Below, piece after piece: positions 47,369 through 58,655 of a stretch of 64,000 nucleotides of DNA (its first letter is position 1; each line of letters begins with the position of its first letter). A model generated the notes under the pieces. That model had not been told where the DNA came from and ran no database searches. It worked only from the letters and a program-made list of their open reading frames with translations. The DNA is taken from contig NZ_FQWI01000011.1 of the NCBI RefSeq assembly GCF_900129615.1, positions 62,001-126,000 on the forward strand, read 5' to 3'. Origin of the DNA: Pectobacterium carotovorum (GTDB taxonomy: Bacteria; Pseudomonadota; Gammaproteobacteria; Enterobacterales; Enterobacteriaceae). A program made the translations under genes and the position numbers.

Positions 47369-50300
47369 TTAGCCCAGCTGTCTACGCGCATTGCGGAACA
47401 TACGCATCCACGGACCATCCTCGCCCCATTCTTCTGGGTGCCAGGAGTTACTGACGGTACGGAACACACGCTCAGGGTGCGGCATCATGACGGTTGCCCG
47501 GCCGCTGGTGCTGGTTACTGCCGTAATACCGTTTGGCGAGCCATTCGGGTTAGCCGGATAGTTCTCGGTTACCTGACCGTAGTGGTTGATATAACGTAGC
47601 GCCACCAGACCGTGCTCTTCAATCGCTGCCAGATGCGCACCATCGCGGACTTCAACTTGACCTTCACCGTGTGAAACCGCAATCGGCATGCGCGATCCTG
47701 CCATGTCATTCATGAACAGCGACGGGCTTTTCTCCACCTCGACCAGGCTGAAGCGCGCTTCAAAGCGATCGGATTTATTGCGGACAAAACGCGGCCAGAG
47801 ATCGGCACCCGGAATCAGTTCACGCAGGTTAGACATCATCTGGCAGCCGTTACACACGCCCAGCGCCAGCGTCTGTGGACGCAGGAAGAATTCAGCAAAT
47901 TCATCACGTACGCGAGAGTTGAACAGAATGGATTTAGCCCAGCCCTCACCCGCGCCCAGCACGTCACCATAAGAGAAGCCGCCACACGCCACCAGCGCCT
48001 GGAAATCCTTCAAATTACGGCGATTCGCCAGCAGGTCACTCATATGGATGTCGATGGCATCAAAGCCTGCACGGTGGAACGCCGCCGCCATTTCGACGTG
48101 AGAGTTCACACCCTGCTCACGCAGGACTGCCACTTTAGGGCAGACATTCTTAGCGATATAAGGTGCGGCGATATCTTCCTGCGGATCGAAGGTCAGCGAC
48201 ACGTTCAGGCCAGGATCGTTATCATCCTGTCTGGCGATGTGTTCCTGATCGGCACACTGCGGGTTATCACGCAGGCGCTGCATTTGCCAGCTGGTTTCAG
48301 CCCACCAGCGACGCAGCGTTGAACGGCTTTCCTGATAGACGGCTTCTGCACCCTGATTGATGGTGAAACGCGTGCCTTCTTCAGCATGACCGAGGTAATG
48401 CACGCAGTCCACCAAACCGTGCAGCGCCAGAACGGCTTCCACTTCCGCACGACGGGCAGCAGGAATCTGAATGACCGCGCCAAGCTCTTCGTTAAACAGC
48501 GTCGCCAGCGTATCCTCGCCCTGAGACGCGATATCAACAGTCACGCCGCAATGGCCAGCAAACGCCATCTCTGCCAGCGTAACCAGTAGGCCACCGTCAG
48601 AACGGTCGTGGTAGGCCAGAAGCGCTTTGTCCGCGACCAGTTGCTGTATGGCGTTAAAGAAGCCTGCCAGCTGTTCTGGGCTATGAACATCTGCCGTCTT
48701 ACGACCCAACTGACGATAAACCTGCGCCAGCGCTGTCGCGCCCAGTGCTTTATTGCCTGCACCCAGATCGATGAGCAGCAACGCATTATCCTGTCCGGTA
48801 CGCAGCTGTGGCGTTACCGTGTTACGCACGTCTTCCACGCGGGCAAACGCAGAGATCACCAGCGACATCGGCGAGGTTACCGCGCGATCTTCGCCCTCTT
48901 CCTGCCAGCGGGTTTTCATCGACATGGAATCTTTACCCACCGGAATCGTCAGACCCAGCGCCGGGCACAGTTCTTCACCCACGGCTTTCACCGCATCGTA
49001 CAGTCCGGCATCTTCGCCCGGGTGGCCTGCTGCTGCCATCCAGTTAGCAGACAGCTTCACGCGAGTCAGCGGACCGATATGCGTAGCCGCAATGTTCGTC
49101 AGCGCCTCACCCACGGCCAAACGTGCGGAGGCCGCGAAGTTACGCAGCGCGACTGGCGCACGTTCACCGATAGACATCGCCTCGCCGTAATAGCTATCAA
49201 GGCTGGCGGTAGTCACCGCACAGTCAGCCACCGGCACCTGCCACGGACCGACCATCTGATCGCGTGCCACCATACCGGTAACAGAGCGGTCACCAATGGT
49301 GATCAGGAAGGTTTTTTCGGCGACAACAGGCAAATGCAGCACGCGCTCGACCGCTTCAGCCAGATAGATTTCATCACGCTGTAGCGGCGTGCCTTCAACC
49401 TGTTTGCGCTCAACGTCACGCAGCATCTTCGGCGTTTTACCCAGCAGCACATCCAGCGGTAAGTCGATAGGTTGGTTGTTGAAGTGACGATCGTTCATCG
49501 TCAGATGCAGTTCTTCCGTCGCCTCACCAATCACCGCATAAGGCGCACGTTCACGGCGGCAAATTTCATCAAACTGTGCCAACTGCTCTGGCGCAACGGC
49601 CAGAACGTAACGTTCCTGCGACTCATTACACCAGACTTCCAGCGGGCTCATGCCAGGTTCGTCGTTCAGAATATCACGCAGTTCAAAGCGACCACCGCGA
49701 CCACCGTCGCTCACCAGTTCCGGCATGGCGTTGGACAAACCGCCAGCGCCAACATCGTGGATAAACAGAATCGGGTTGGCTTCACCCAATTGCCAGCAGC
49801 GGTCGATCACTTCCTGACAGCGACGTTCCATTTCCGGGTTATCGCGTTGTACAGAAGCAAAATCCAGATCCGCATCGGACTGACCCGATGCCATAGAAGA
49901 GGCTGCACCGCCGCCCAGACCGATATTCATGGACGGTCCGCCCAGTACAATCAGTTTGGCCCCGACGCTAATTTCGCCTTTTTTGACGTGATCGGCGCGG
50001 ATGTTACCAATGCCGCCCGCCAGCATGATCGGTTTATGGTAGCCGCGCAGCTCTGTGCCATTGTGGCTATCGACACGCTCTTCATAAGTACGGAAATAGC
50101 CCGTCAGTGCAGGACGACCGAATTCGTTGTTGAATGCCGCGCCGCCCAATGGGCCTTCGGTCATGATATCCAGCGCACTGACAATACGCTCTGGCTTGCC
50201 GAACTCTTCTTCTTCCCACGGCTGAACAAAGCCAGGAATGCGCAGGTTCGATACAGAGAAGCCCACCAGACCCGCTTTCGGTTTGGAACCACGGCCTGTC

Positions 50301-51256
50301 GCGCCTTCGTCACGGATTTCACCGCCGGATCCTGTTGCTGCGCCCGGCCACGGTGAAATGGCGGTTGGGTGGTTATGCGTTTCAACCTTCATCAGGATAT
50401 GGGCGTCTTCCTGATGGTAAGTATATTGTCCGTTGGGATCGGTGTAGAAACGGCCGACGGCGGAGCCTTCCATGACGGCGGCGTTATCTTTATAGGCGGA
50501 GAGAACGTGATCAGGGGTGTGTTCAAAGGTGTTTTTGATCATTTTGAACAGTGACTTAGGCTGAGTAACGCCGTCAATCACCCAATCAGCGTTGAAAATC
50601 TTGTGCCGGCAGTGCTCAGAGTTCGCCTGGGCGAACATATACAGTTCGATATCGTTAGGATTGCGGCCCAGTTTGGTGAAGGCTTCCAGCAGATAATCAA
50701 TTTCATCTTCTGCCAATGCCAGCCCCAGACGGACGTTCGCCTCTTCCAGAGCCTGGCGCCCTTGCAGCAGAATTTCGATGCGCTTGAAAGGTGCAGGTTG
50801 ATGATGAGAGAACAGCGCTTCGGCCTGTTTCAGGTCGCTAAATACGCTTTCCATCATCCGGTCATGCAGCAGTGCCCCCAGTTGCTGCCACTGTTCATCG
50901 CTCAGCGTCGGCGCATGAATATAGAAAGCCAGACCGCGTTCCAGACGCAGTACTTTGCTTAACCCACAGTTATGGGCGATATCCGTTGCTTTGGAAGACC
51001 ACGGTGAAATCGTGCCGGGACGCGGCGTGACCAGTAACAGATGGCCTTGCGGCTCGTGCTCCGCGAGAGAAGGACCATACTTCAGCAAACGTGTCAGTTT
51101 GGCCTGTTCATCGTTGTTCAGCGGGGCGCTGACATCGGCGAAATGTACGTATTCAGCATAGATATCACTGACCGGCAAAACGTGCTCTTTGCAGCGGACC
51201 AGCAATTTATTAATACGAAAAGCCGATAAAGCAGGTGAACCACGCAGTATTTCCAT
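47369..51256 (-). CDS. purL: Phosphoribosylformylglycinamidine synthase
   Basis: The 1295-aa protein is the large single-chain form. It starts [19 protein letters not shown] (PurS-like part), has the two synthase halves ([45 protein letters not shown]), and ends with a glutamine amidotransferase whose catalytic cysteine is in [10 protein letters not shown], with the His in MPHPERVFR. It makes FGAM from FGAR, glutamine and ATP in purine synthesis. A PurR box and -10 lie upstream. Confidence 0.98.
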   Translation of the reverse strand: MEILRGSPALSAFRINKLLVRCKEHVLPVSDIYAEYVHFADVSAPLNNDEQAKLTRLLKYGPSLAEHEPQGHLLLVTPRPGTISPWSSKATDIAHNCGLSKVLRLERGLAFYIHAPTLSDEQWQQLGALLHDRMMESVFSDLKQAEALFSHHQPAPFKRIEILLQGRQALEEANVRLGLALAEDEIDYLLEAFTKLGRNPNDIELYMFAQANSEHCRHKIFNADWVIDGVTQPKSLFKMIKNTFEHTPDHVLSAYKDNAAVMEGSAVGRFYTDPNGQYTYHQEDAHILMKVETHNHPTAISPWPGAATGSGGEIRDEGATGRGSKPKAGLVGFSVSNLRIPGFVQPWEEEEFGKPERIVSALDIMTEGPLGGAAFNNEFGRPALTGYFRTYEERVDSHNGTELRGYHKPIMLAGGIGNIRADHVKKGEISVGAKLIVLGGPSMNIGLGGGAASSMASGQSDADLDFASVQRDNPEMERRCQEVIDRCWQLGEANPILFIHDVGAGGLSNAMPELVSDGGRGGRFELRDILNDEPGMSPLEVWCNESQERYVLAVAPEQLAQFDEICRRERAPYAVIGEATEELHLTMNDRHFNNQPIDLPLDVLLGKTPKMLRDVERKQVEGTPLQRDEIYLAEAVERVLHLPVVAEKTFLITIGDRSVTGMVARDQMVGPWQVPVADCAVTTASLDSYYGEAMSIGERAPVALRNFAASARLAVGEALTNIAATHIGPLTRVKLSANWMAAAGHPGEDAGLYDAVKAVGEELCPALGLTIPVGKDSMSMKTRWQEEGEDRAVTSPMSLVISAFARVEDVRNTVTPQLRTGQDNALLLIDLGAGNKALGATALAQVYRQLGRKTADVHSPEQLAGFFNAIQQLVADKALLAYHDRSDGGLLVTLAEMAFAGHCGVTVDIASQGEDTLATLFNEELGAVIQIPAARRAEVEAVLALHGLVDCVHYLGHAEEGTRFTINQGAEAVYQESRSTLRRWWAETSWQMQRLRDNPQCADQEHIARQDDNDPGLNVSLTFDPQEDIAAPYIAKNVCPKVAVLREQGVNSHVEMAAAFHRAGFDAIDIHMSDLLANRRNLKDFQALVACGGFSYGDVLGAGEGWAKSILFNSRVRDEFAEFFLRPQTLALGVCNGCQMMSNLRELIPGADLWPRFVRNKSDRFEARFSLVEVEKSPSLFMNDMAGSRMPIAVSHGEGQVEVRDGAHLAAIEEHGLVALRYINHYGQVTENYPANPNGSPNGITAVTSTSGRATVMMPHPERVFRTVSNSWHPEEWGEDGPWMRMFRNARRQLG

Positions 51257-51330
51257 AATCTAAAGTTCTCTCGTCTTCGATGCACTGGCTGCGATACAGC
51301 CATGGGGCACAACAGGGGGGAAACGCGCAT

Positions 51331-51369
51331 ATTATAGAGAATCCTTCCCTCGGACGAAACCGTTTGCGT
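51331..51369 (-). promoter_or_regulatory. purL promoter with PurR box
   Basis: On the leftward strand ACGCAAACGGTTTCGT (51354-51369) matches the PurR consensus at 14 of 16 positions. A perfect -10 TATAAT (51331-51336) follows, 17 nt after a -35 region inside the box, so bound PurR would exclude polymerase. Confidence 0.75.
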
Positions 51370-51535
51370 GGCGATAATTTCACTTCGCGTCCGACGAATG
51401 ATTAATCGGTGACCAAATCAATAAAAGTTGCACACTGGCGCTTTGTTAAGCAAAATGCCCCCACTCTGGGAAATGACGTATAAAAAAACTGCCGTTACAG
51501 ACAGCCTGGCCACACGGCCGCCGAGAGATAACTAT

Positions 51536-52981
51536 TTGAAGCCGTTAAAATTAAATTATTTTTTCATCGGGATTATCACGTTACTGCTGGCGTTAGCGCT
51601 ATGGCCTAGTATTCCCTGGCGCAGTAGTCAGGATGTACAGCTCAGGCAAATCCTCTCACGCGGTGAGTTGCGTATCAGCACGGTCAACTCACCGCTGACC
51701 TATGCAATGAGCAACGGATCCCCGACAGGTCTGGACTATGAACTGGCAAAACGGTTCGCCGATTACCTCGGCGTCAAGCTGGTGGTCTCGTCACGCAAGA
51801 ATCTTGACGAACTGTTCGACGATCTGGACGGTGACGATGCAGACCTGCTGGCAGCCGGGCTGATCTATAACCACGAGCGTCTGGAACGCTTCCGTGCCGG
51901 CCCAACCTACTATTCCATTTCACAACAGATGGTGTACCGCCTCGGTTCACCTCGCCCAAAAACGCTGGATAAACTGCAAGGCCGCCTCGTTGTGACGTCA
52001 GGTTCGGCTCATGCCGCTACCCTGCGCGATCTAAAAGCAGAAAAATACCCGCAGCTAAGCTGGGAATCGGCTTCCGATCAGAGCACACAGGACTTACTGA
52101 AGCAGGTTGCCGACGGCAAACTGGACTATACGCTGGGTGATTCGGTCACCATCGGCTTAATGCAGCGAATTCATCCGCAGCTCGCCGTCGCCTTCGATCT
52201 CAGCGACGAAGAGCCGGTTACCTGGTATATGCGCCGTTCACACGATGACAGCCTGTCCGCCGCGCTGCTGGATTTCTTCAGCCAGATTGTCGAAGACGGG
52301 ACGCTCGCCCGTCTGGAGGAGAAATACCTCGGTCATGTTGGCGAATTTGACTATGTCGATACCACCACGTTCCTGAGCGCGATCGATGAAACGCTGCCAG
52401 ATCTGCGACCGCTGTTTGAAAAATACGCCACCGATATCGACTGGAAGCTGCTGGCCGCCATCTCCTATCAGGAATCACACTGGAACCCGCTGGCGACTTC
52501 CCCTACCGGCGTGCGCGGGCTGATGATGCTCACGCGTAACACGGCAGAAAGCCTGAACGTCACCGATCGAGTCGACCCTGAGCAAAGTATCCGCGGCGGT
52601 GCGCAATATATGTCGCACATGATGCAGAAAATGCCGGACACCATACCGGAAGATGAAAAAATCTGGTTTGCGCTGGCGTCCTACAACATGGGATACGCCC
52701 ATCTGCTTGATGCACGTAAATTGACCGAAAAACAGAAGGGTAACCCCGACAGCTGGGTCGATGTGAAAATGCGCCTGCCGATGCTGAGCCAGAAGCGCTA
52801 TTACACTCAAACCACCTACGGCTACGCGCGCGGACATGAAGCCTATAACTACGTGGAAAACATTCGGCGTTATATGGTGAGTCTGGAAGGCTATCTGATA
52901 GAAAAAGAGGCCAAAGTGCAGCAGCAAACCCAGATCGCACAAGGCTATCCGGCCGTGCCTCTCAGCAAGGTACCGGAATAA
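51536..52981 (+). CDS. mltF: Membrane-bound lytic murein transglycosylase F
   Basis: From TTG 51536 the protein is 481 aa and starts [19 protein letters not shown], aligning with the start of E. coli MltF; GAGAGA lies upstream. The frame is open further up (to 51428, with ATG 51473) but without matching sequence. A membrane anchor is followed by a SBP_bac_3 domain ([18 protein letters not shown]) and an SLT domain whose catalytic Glu is in SYQESHWNP. It cleaves peptidoglycan to 1,6-anhydro-muropeptides. It is divergent from purL, as in E. coli. Start choice is the main uncertainty. Confidence 0.9.
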   Translation: MKPLKLNYFFIGIITLLLALALWPSIPWRSSQDVQLRQILSRGELRISTVNSPLTYAMSNGSPTGLDYELAKRFADYLGVKLVVSSRKNLDELFDDLDGDDADLLAAGLIYNHERLERFRAGPTYYSISQQMVYRLGSPRPKTLDKLQGRLVVTSGSAHAATLRDLKAEKYPQLSWESASDQSTQDLLKQVADGKLDYTLGDSVTIGLMQRIHPQLAVAFDLSDEEPVTWYMRRSHDDSLSAALLDFFSQIVEDGTLARLEEKYLGHVGEFDYVDTTTFLSAIDETLPDLRPLFEKYATDIDWKLLAAISYQESHWNPLATSPTGVRGLMMLTRNTAESLNVTDRVDPEQSIRGGAQYMSHMMQKMPDTIPEDEKIWFALASYNMGYAHLLDARKLTEKQKGNPDSWVDVKMRLPMLSQKRYYTQTTYGYARGHEAYNYVENIRRYMVSLEGYLIEKEAKVQQQTQIAQGYPAVPLSKVPE

Positions 52982-52998
52982 TCGTACCTTAATAGGAC

Positions 52999-53125
52999 TA
53001 TCCCCTAAATAATTCGAGTTGCGTGAAGGCGGCAACTGAGTGAATCCCCAGGAGCTTACACAAGTAAGTGACTGGGGTGAGCAAGGGCAGCCAACGCACA
53101 AGCAGCTTGAAGTATGACGGGGATA
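52999..53125. repeat. Dispersed intergenic repeat, copy C
   Basis: This 127-bp element starts TATCCCCTAAATAATTCGAG and ends TATGACGGGGATA. Its terminal seven bases are a perfect inverted repeat (TATCCCC/GGGGATA). It sits between the convergent genes mltF and tadA, ending 3 nt from the tadA stop codon. Confidence 0.85.
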
Positions 53126-53127
53126 CG

Positions 53128-53652
<525 letters not shown>

Positions 53653-53701
53653 TCATATTTTGGCGGCGCATTATACCTATCTGGATGGCGTATTGAAGGC
53701 G

Positions 53702-54340
53702 TTACTCCAGCTGTTGCAGGCTACCTTCGGGGGTGACTCGCCAGCGGTGTTCGCAGAAATAGAGCAGCGGATTGTCCTGTTTGCTGTCGCTGTAACCGCT
53801 GTAGAGCTTGAGCGGCGCGCCCAGACGCTGTTCCATCTGCGTCACTTTTTCATGTCCCAGACAGCGCAACGTTAATACCCAGCCGCCATAGCGGCGTGTA
53901 ATCTGGCTTCCCATCAGGCGCACGCCGGGCAGAAAAGGCGAATCATGATAGACCTGTTCCACCAGCCGCTGCGGCGATCCCGTCACCAGCCAGACCTGCG
54001 CCTCGCTGTCTTCAAGATAGGTTTTCAGCCGCTGCTGAACCTGCGGAAACGGAATGACATCATGACGAAACGCGCCGACAAACTGCTTTTCCAGTTGCAC
54101 CAGCTCGTCTTCATCACGCCCAAACGTAATCGCCCACAGCAGCCAGCTCATCGGCCACCGGGCCGCGCGACCGCGAATCAATAACCCCAGCCCGATAATC
54201 GGTAATAGCGGGATAACCAGAACGAGATTTAACGGCAACCGACGAAGTAAAAAACGCAAAAAGCTGCCAAACATGTCCTGCTGATGCAACGTGCCATCCA
54301 GATCAAAAAAAACAATGCGTTGCTCTCGCTTATCACTCAA
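53702..54340 (-). CDS. pgpC: Phosphatidylglycerophosphatase C
   Basis: The 212-aa HAD-superfamily phosphatase starts MSDKREQRIVFFDLDGTLHQQD, with the nucleophile Asp in DLDGT. VTGSPQRLVEQ and the Asp pair in SDSKQDNPLL complete the HAD site. Two hydrophobic segments (LNLVLVIPLLPIIGLGLLI; WPMSWLLWAITF) suit a membrane association. It matches YfhB/PgpC, which dephosphorylates phosphatidylglycerophosphate to phosphatidylglycerol. It is between murQ and tadA; E. coli has the same yfhB-tadA order. Confidence 0.93.
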   Translation of the reverse strand: MSDKREQRIVFFDLDGTLHQQDMFGSFLRFLLRRLPLNLVLVIPLLPIIGLGLLIRGRAARWPMSWLLWAITFGRDEDELVQLEKQFVGAFRHDVIPFPQVQQRLKTYLEDSEAQVWLVTGSPQRLVEQVYHDSPFLPGVRLMGSQITRRYGGWVLTLRCLGHEKVTQMEQRLGAPLKLYSGYSDSKQDNPLLYFCEHRWRVTPEGSLQQLE

Positions 54341-54371
54341 AACGTTTCTCCCGACTTACACCAAGATAATC

Positions 54372-55298
54372 TTATCCGCCAATTAGCGCCTCACGCAGAT
54401 AACCATTGTGCTGCTTCAGACGCTCACGCGCCGCTGCCACGTCAATATTAGCCAGAAGCATCAGAATTGCAGGCTTAACCTCATTATCCGCCTGCACCAG
54501 CGCCTGCTGCGCTTGCTCCCGATCGGCGCCCGTTGCTTCAACGACGATGCGGCAAGCCCGGTCTAACAGCTTCACGTTGGTTGCCTTCACATCCACCATC
54601 AAATTCTGGTACACCTTCCCCAGCTTAACCATTGCGCCGGTAGAAATCATATTTAGGACCAATTTTTGCGCCGTTCCTGACTTCAACCGCGTCGATCCCG
54701 TTAACGCTTCCGGGCCAACCACCGGAGAAATCGCCACCTGTGCTTCTTGTGCGATGGGAGAATGGGGATTGCAGGAGATCGCCGCCGTCCGGCAGCCAAC
54801 GTCATGCGCATAGCGCAACGCGCCAATCACATACGGCGTCCGGCCTGATGCCGCAAGGCCGACAACCATATCCGCAGCGGTTAAATTCAGCGCTTTTAAG
54901 TCCGCCTCACCGAGTGCAGGATCGTCCTCCGCACCTTCAACCGCCTTCAGCAGTGCGCCCGGCCCGCCAGCAATCAGGCCGATAACCAGCCCGTGCGGTA
55001 CACCAAATGTCGGCGGGCACTCTGAGGCATCCAGCACGCCCAAACGGCCGCTGGTTCCCGCACCCAGATAGATTAGCCGCCCGCCTTCCTGCAACGACGC
55101 CGCAGCCAGATCGACAGCCTCGGCAATCGCAGGTAAAACCAGCGCAATGGCTTCAGGCACTTTCCGATCTTCCTGATTAAACGCGTGCATCATCTCCAGC
55201 GTAGAGAGCTGATCCAGCGCCATCGTTGCCGGATTGCGCGTTTCGGAAACCAGTTTCCCTAAATTAAGATTCTCTCCATCCATCACATCTGAACGCAT
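54372..55298 (-). CDS. murQ: N-acetylmuramic acid 6-phosphate etherase
   Basis: ATG 55296-55298, preceded by GAGGTAGC, gives 308 aa. The SIS domain contains [23 protein letters not shown] (with the catalytic Glu) and AASGRTPYV, the MurQ signature. It cleaves the lactyl ether of MurNAc-6-P, giving GlcNAc-6-P and D-lactate in cell-wall recycling. Unlike E. coli, no murP PTS gene lies beside it; it is divergent from lapG. Confidence 0.95.
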   Translation of the reverse strand: MRSDVMDGENLNLGKLVSETRNPATMALDQLSTLEMMHAFNQEDRKVPEAIALVLPAIAEAVDLAAASLQEGGRLIYLGAGTSGRLGVLDASECPPTFGVPHGLVIGLIAGGPGALLKAVEGAEDDPALGEADLKALNLTAADMVVGLAASGRTPYVIGALRYAHDVGCRTAAISCNPHSPIAQEAQVAISPVVGPEALTGSTRLKSGTAQKLVLNMISTGAMVKLGKVYQNLMVDVKATNVKLLDRACRIVVEATGADREQAQQALVQADNEVKPAILMLLANIDVAAARERLKQHNGYLREALIGG

Positions 55299-55450
55299 TC
55301 AGCTACCTCATGCTTTATATCAGCGCGCTACACGCCTATGACAAACAACCCTTTTCACCACTATACTGCTTTTGAGACCTATGAAAGTACGCTATTCTGC
55401 ATCGAATTCACTCTCCACATGCATCTCGCAAGGTAAACAGAGAAACCTCA

Positions 55451-56140
55451 GTGCGGCTCCCCGGGTTCAGAATTTCCAGTTACACGCTTTTCTTTATTAG
55501 CTGTCTGCTGTTTCTGCTGGCGGGTTCCCTACGTGCGGACTGGGATTTTATTACCATTAATCAGCGAACCGAGCAGCTTTATGGCCCGGCTACGCCTGAT
55601 GCTCGCCGCCGAATAGATGAATGGCAGACGCTGTTGGTCAATTCCCGCAATAAAGAGGAAAAGGCGCTGCTGAGCAGCGTGAACCAATTTTTCAATGACC
55701 GTATGCTGTTTCGCGATGATATTGTCGTCTGGAATCAGGAAGATTACTGGGCTACGCCGATTGAAGCGCTACGTAAAGGTGCCGGGGACTGCGAAGATTA
55801 TGCGCTTGCCAAGTATTTTACTCTGCGCCATTTAGGCGTGTCAGCGGACAAATTACGCATTACCTATGTTAAAGCCCTGCGTCTGAATAAAGCGCACATG
55901 GTAGTGACCTATTATCCCACGCCAACCTCGATTCCACTGGTGTTGGACAATCTGACCGACAAGATCCAACCTGCGACAGAGCGCAACGATTTAGTTCCGG
56001 TGTACGCCTTTAACGGCGGCGGTCTCTGGCTGCCGGGCGCGAGCGGCAGCAATAAACGCGTCGGTGACAGTAAACGACTTTCACGCTGGCAGGATGTATT
56101 AACCAAAATGCGTGCCGAAGGGTTTTCAATTGAGGAGTAA
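55451..56140 (+). CDS. lapG: LapG-type periplasmic cysteine protease
   Basis: The GTG at 55451 starts a 229-aa protein with a hydrophobic signal (SSYTLFFISCLLFLLAGSLRA) and a bacterial transglutaminase-like fold. The catalytic triad is visible as GAGDCEDYALAK (Cys), KAHMVVTYY (His) and LVLDNL (Asp). LapG is a Ca2+-dependent protease that trims the N-terminus of LapA-type adhesins to release them from the surface. It is followed 9 nt later by lapD, and an RTX adhesin is encoded about 2.5 kb away. Confidence 0.92.
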   Translation: MRLPGFRISSYTLFFISCLLFLLAGSLRADWDFITINQRTEQLYGPATPDARRRIDEWQTLLVNSRNKEEKALLSSVNQFFNDRMLFRDDIVVWNQEDYWATPIEALRKGAGDCEDYALAKYFTLRHLGVSADKLRITYVKALRLNKAHMVVTYYPTPTSIPLVLDNLTDKIQPATERNDLVPVYAFNGGGLWLPGASGSNKRVGDSKRLSRWQDVLTKMRAEGFSIEE

Positions 56141-56149
56141 GGGTAGGCT

Positions 56150-58102
56150 ATGTCTCTATACAAACAATTACTGATAGCCATCTGCCTGTTTGTGCTAATT
56201 ATTTTCAGCGGGAGTTTTTTCGTCAGCCTGGAAAATTCGCGTGAACAGTACAATAACCAGCTTCACTCTCACGCGCAGGATGCCGCTACCGCATTGGGGC
56301 TTTCCCTGACGCCAAATATTGATGACCCGGCGATGGTAGAGCTGATGGTCAGCTCGATTTTCGACAGCGGCTATTTTTCCAGTATTCGCGTGCGGGATTT
56401 AAAAACCGGCAACGTCACGCTGGAACGTACCGCATCGCCGGATATCCCTGACGTCCCGCTCTGGTTTGTCCGGTTGGTGAACCTGCAACCCGGCGCGGGC
56501 GAAGCTATCGTGATGCGCGGCTGGGAGCAGGCGGCAAAAGTCGAAGTCGTCAGCCACCCGATGTTCGCAGTCACCCGTTTGTGGCGCAGCAGCACGGCCA
56601 CCTTCCTGTGGCTGCTCGGCTGTGGCACGCTAGGCGTGTTACTCGGCGCGCTGTTCCTGCGCCGCCAGCTACGCCCGCTCGATTATATCGTCGATCAATC
56701 TCTGGCGATTACCCGTCGTGAATTCCTTAGCCAGCCAGATTTACCCAATACGCCCGAATTTCGCCGCGTCGCGCAGGCGATGAATCTGATGGTCAGCAAG
56801 CTCAAAACGCTGTTTGAAGAGGAAGCAGAGCGGAGCGAGCGCTTACGTCAGGAAGCCTATCAGGATCCTCAAACCGGATTGAATAACCGCCGCGCGTTTG
56901 ACATGCAGTTCAACGACAAACTGGCCGATGAAGAAACCGCCCCCGGTTTTCTTATTATGATTCGCGTGCAGGATCTGGCAGGGATGAACCAGCGGTTGGG
57001 CGGTCAGCGTACCGATGCGCTATTAGCCTCCGTCGGGCATATTCTGCGTAAAACGCAAAAGCAGCATACGAATGCTGAGAGCCTTCTGGCACGTATCCGC
57101 GGTGGGGAATTTGCGCTGTTCTGTCCGGGCCTGGTCGATAAAGAAGCCTATGCGTTGATTGGCGAACTGACGCGCAACATTGAAACCTTGCACCTGACAG
57201 GCGAAACCGATGTCTCCCCTGTTGCCCAATTCGGCATGGTGCCTTTCCGCCCCGGCGACACCGCGCAATCCCTGTTTATTCAGGGCGATCAGGCGCTCAC
57301 GCGGGCCGAAAGCGATACCGATACTACTGCGCCTCACGAGATGCCGTCCGTCAGTGCCGAACAGGTCGAAACCGATCGCCATATGTGGTTTAACCTGCTC
57401 GATCCCATTTTGGAACAGGAACGCTTGCAGCTTTTCCTGCAACCGGTCGTAGCGTGTGACGATCCCAGCCAGGTGCTGCATCACAAAGTACTGGCTCGTA
57501 TTCAGGATGCGCAAGGGAACAGCATCGCCGCAGGCCGCTTCCTGCCGTGGATTCAACGTTTTGGCTGGGATACCCGTCTGGATCAGACTATGCTGCGCGA
57601 AGTGCTGGACTATCTCCGTCAGCACGACGGCAATCTGGCGCTGAGCCTGTCCGGCACTACGGTTCTCAATCTTCATCTGCTCGCCGATCTGCTTGCCCCA
57701 TTGAAGCATCAGCCTGACGTCGCCAGACGACTGATTCTGGAGCTGGATGAGAACCAATTGCCAGACAGTGCCCAACTGGAAGCCTTAATCAAGCTGCTGA
57801 ATGAGCATGGCTGTGCGCTGGGGCTACAGCATTTTGGCGGGCGCTTTAATATGATCGGCAACCTGTCCCAATGGGGGCTGGCTTATCTGAAAGTCGATGG
57901 TAGCTACATCCGCAACATCGATCAGGAAGACGATAAGCAAATGTTTATCGAAGCGCTGTATCGCGCCACCAACAGTATTGCCCTGCCGCTTATCGCCGAA
58001 CGTGTTGAAACCGCAGGTGAGCTGAAAGTGCTTCAGGAGATGGGATTACAGGGCGCGATGGGACGGCTGTTGGGTGAACCGGTGCCAGCGGTCAGAATCT
58101 GA
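56150..58102 (+). CDS. lapD: LapD-type c-di-GMP receptor with degenerate GGDEF and EAL domains
   Basis: The 650-aa protein has two membrane helices (about 5-25 and 150-170) around a LapD_MoxY periplasmic domain (residues ~30-150), then HAMP. A GGDEF domain follows, with RGGEF instead of GGDEF (ARIRGGEFALF), then an EAL domain with KVLAR where EAL is expected. Both active sites therefore look inactive, as in known LapD, which binds c-di-GMP through its EAL domain and holds LapG away from the adhesin. It shares an operon with lapG. Confidence 0.92.
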   Translation: MSLYKQLLIAICLFVLIIFSGSFFVSLENSREQYNNQLHSHAQDAATALGLSLTPNIDDPAMVELMVSSIFDSGYFSSIRVRDLKTGNVTLERTASPDIPDVPLWFVRLVNLQPGAGEAIVMRGWEQAAKVEVVSHPMFAVTRLWRSSTATFLWLLGCGTLGVLLGALFLRRQLRPLDYIVDQSLAITRREFLSQPDLPNTPEFRRVAQAMNLMVSKLKTLFEEEAERSERLRQEAYQDPQTGLNNRRAFDMQFNDKLADEETAPGFLIMIRVQDLAGMNQRLGGQRTDALLASVGHILRKTQKQHTNAESLLARIRGGEFALFCPGLVDKEAYALIGELTRNIETLHLTGETDVSPVAQFGMVPFRPGDTAQSLFIQGDQALTRAESDTDTTAPHEMPSVSAEQVETDRHMWFNLLDPILEQERLQLFLQPVVACDDPSQVLHHKVLARIQDAQGNSIAAGRFLPWIQRFGWDTRLDQTMLREVLDYLRQHDGNLALSLSGTTVLNLHLLADLLAPLKHQPDVARRLILELDENQLPDSAQLEALIKLLNEHGCALGLQHFGGRFNMIGNLSQWGLAYLKVDGSYIRNIDQEDDKQMFIEALYRATNSIALPLIAERVETAGELKVLQEMGLQGAMGRLLGEPVPAVRI

Positions 58103-58109
58103 TACCACA

Positions 58110-58145
58110 TTATTTTGGCTAACGGCGTTATTTTGGCTAACGGCG
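58110..58145. repeat. Perfect 18-bp tandem duplication after lapD
   Basis: TTATTTTGGCTAACGGCG occurs twice in tandem (58110-58127 and 58128-58145), starting 7 nt after the lapD stop. Confidence 0.9.
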
Positions 58146-58151
58146 TTTAAC

Positions 58152-58190
58152 GGCCTCGGCTTCTTACTACGATATTGAGAAGCCGAGGCC
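58152..58190. terminator. Hairpin between lapD and the convergent small gene
   Basis: GGCCTCGGCTTCT (58152-58164) pairs perfectly with 58178-58190 in a 13-bp stem. No strong T tract follows on either strand, but the position between convergent genes suits a bidirectional terminator. Confidence 0.65.
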
Positions 58191-58245
58191 ATATTGAAAA
58201 GCGGGGATCGACGTTAAGATATTATCTCTCTACAACATCATTTCT

Positions 58246-58590
58246 TCAAAACATCGTCTCTTCATCGTCGCCAATCAGCTTGTTTAATCCGCCATTTAGC
58301 GCTTCACGCGCCTGCGCTCGGTTGATCAACTTCAGCTGTGCCGCCTGAGGGAAGTCAGTAATGCTGACCACACCTTTCTGAATCAAAACCTGAATTAAAT
58401 CCTCCAGCACGCGCACCATTTCCAGATCGCTTTGCCGCAGTTGCTGGAGGCTGGACATCGCTGCCTGATGGCTGCGGAACCAGGCCTGCGCCTCGCGCGA
58501 ATCATCATGCAGTTCGCCATTCATTTCAGGAAAAGGACTCTTTTCTACCTTCATCAGGTGACCATCACTGTCGCGCTGGATATAAAACAT
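58246..58590 (-). CDS. Small uncharacterised protein downstream of the adhesin
   Basis: The 114-aa protein starts MFYIQRDSDGHLMKVEKSPF and is mostly helical and acidic (QAAMSSLQQLRQSDLEMVRVLEDLIQVLIQKGVV). I recall similar short proteins in other gamma-proteobacteria, some under the doubtful label tryptophan synthase beta-like, but I cannot give a function. It is soluble, with no signal peptide. It lies on the adhesin strand, 65 nt after its stop and beyond a terminator. Confidence 0.75.
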   Translation of the reverse strand: MFYIQRDSDGHLMKVEKSPFPEMNGELHDDSREAQAWFRSHQAAMSSLQQLRQSDLEMVRVLEDLIQVLIQKGVVSITDFPQAAQLKLINRAQAREALNGGLNKLIGDDEETMF

Positions 58591-58620
58591 GTTCGGAGAC
58601 CTTTTAAGTTTTTGATAAAG

Positions 58621-58643
58621 AAAGGAGCCAGATCGGCTCCTTT
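58621..58643 (-). terminator. Terminator after the adhesin gene
   Basis: AAAGGAGCC (58621-58629) pairs with GGCTCCTTT (58635-58643) around AGATC, followed on the leftward strand by CTTTATC. It lies 12 nt after the adhesin stop. Confidence 0.75.
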
Positions 58644-58655
58644 TCCCCTTTCCTG

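Noticed and set aside
47263-47469. 68-codon leftward frame at the end of purL
   Set aside because: It overlaps purL in another frame and covers the purL terminator and GlrR boxes.
56150-58102. Active diguanylate cyclase or phosphodiesterase
   Set aside because: The GGDEF site reads RGGEF and the EAL site reads KVLAR, so catalysis is unlikely; LapD receptor is the better call.
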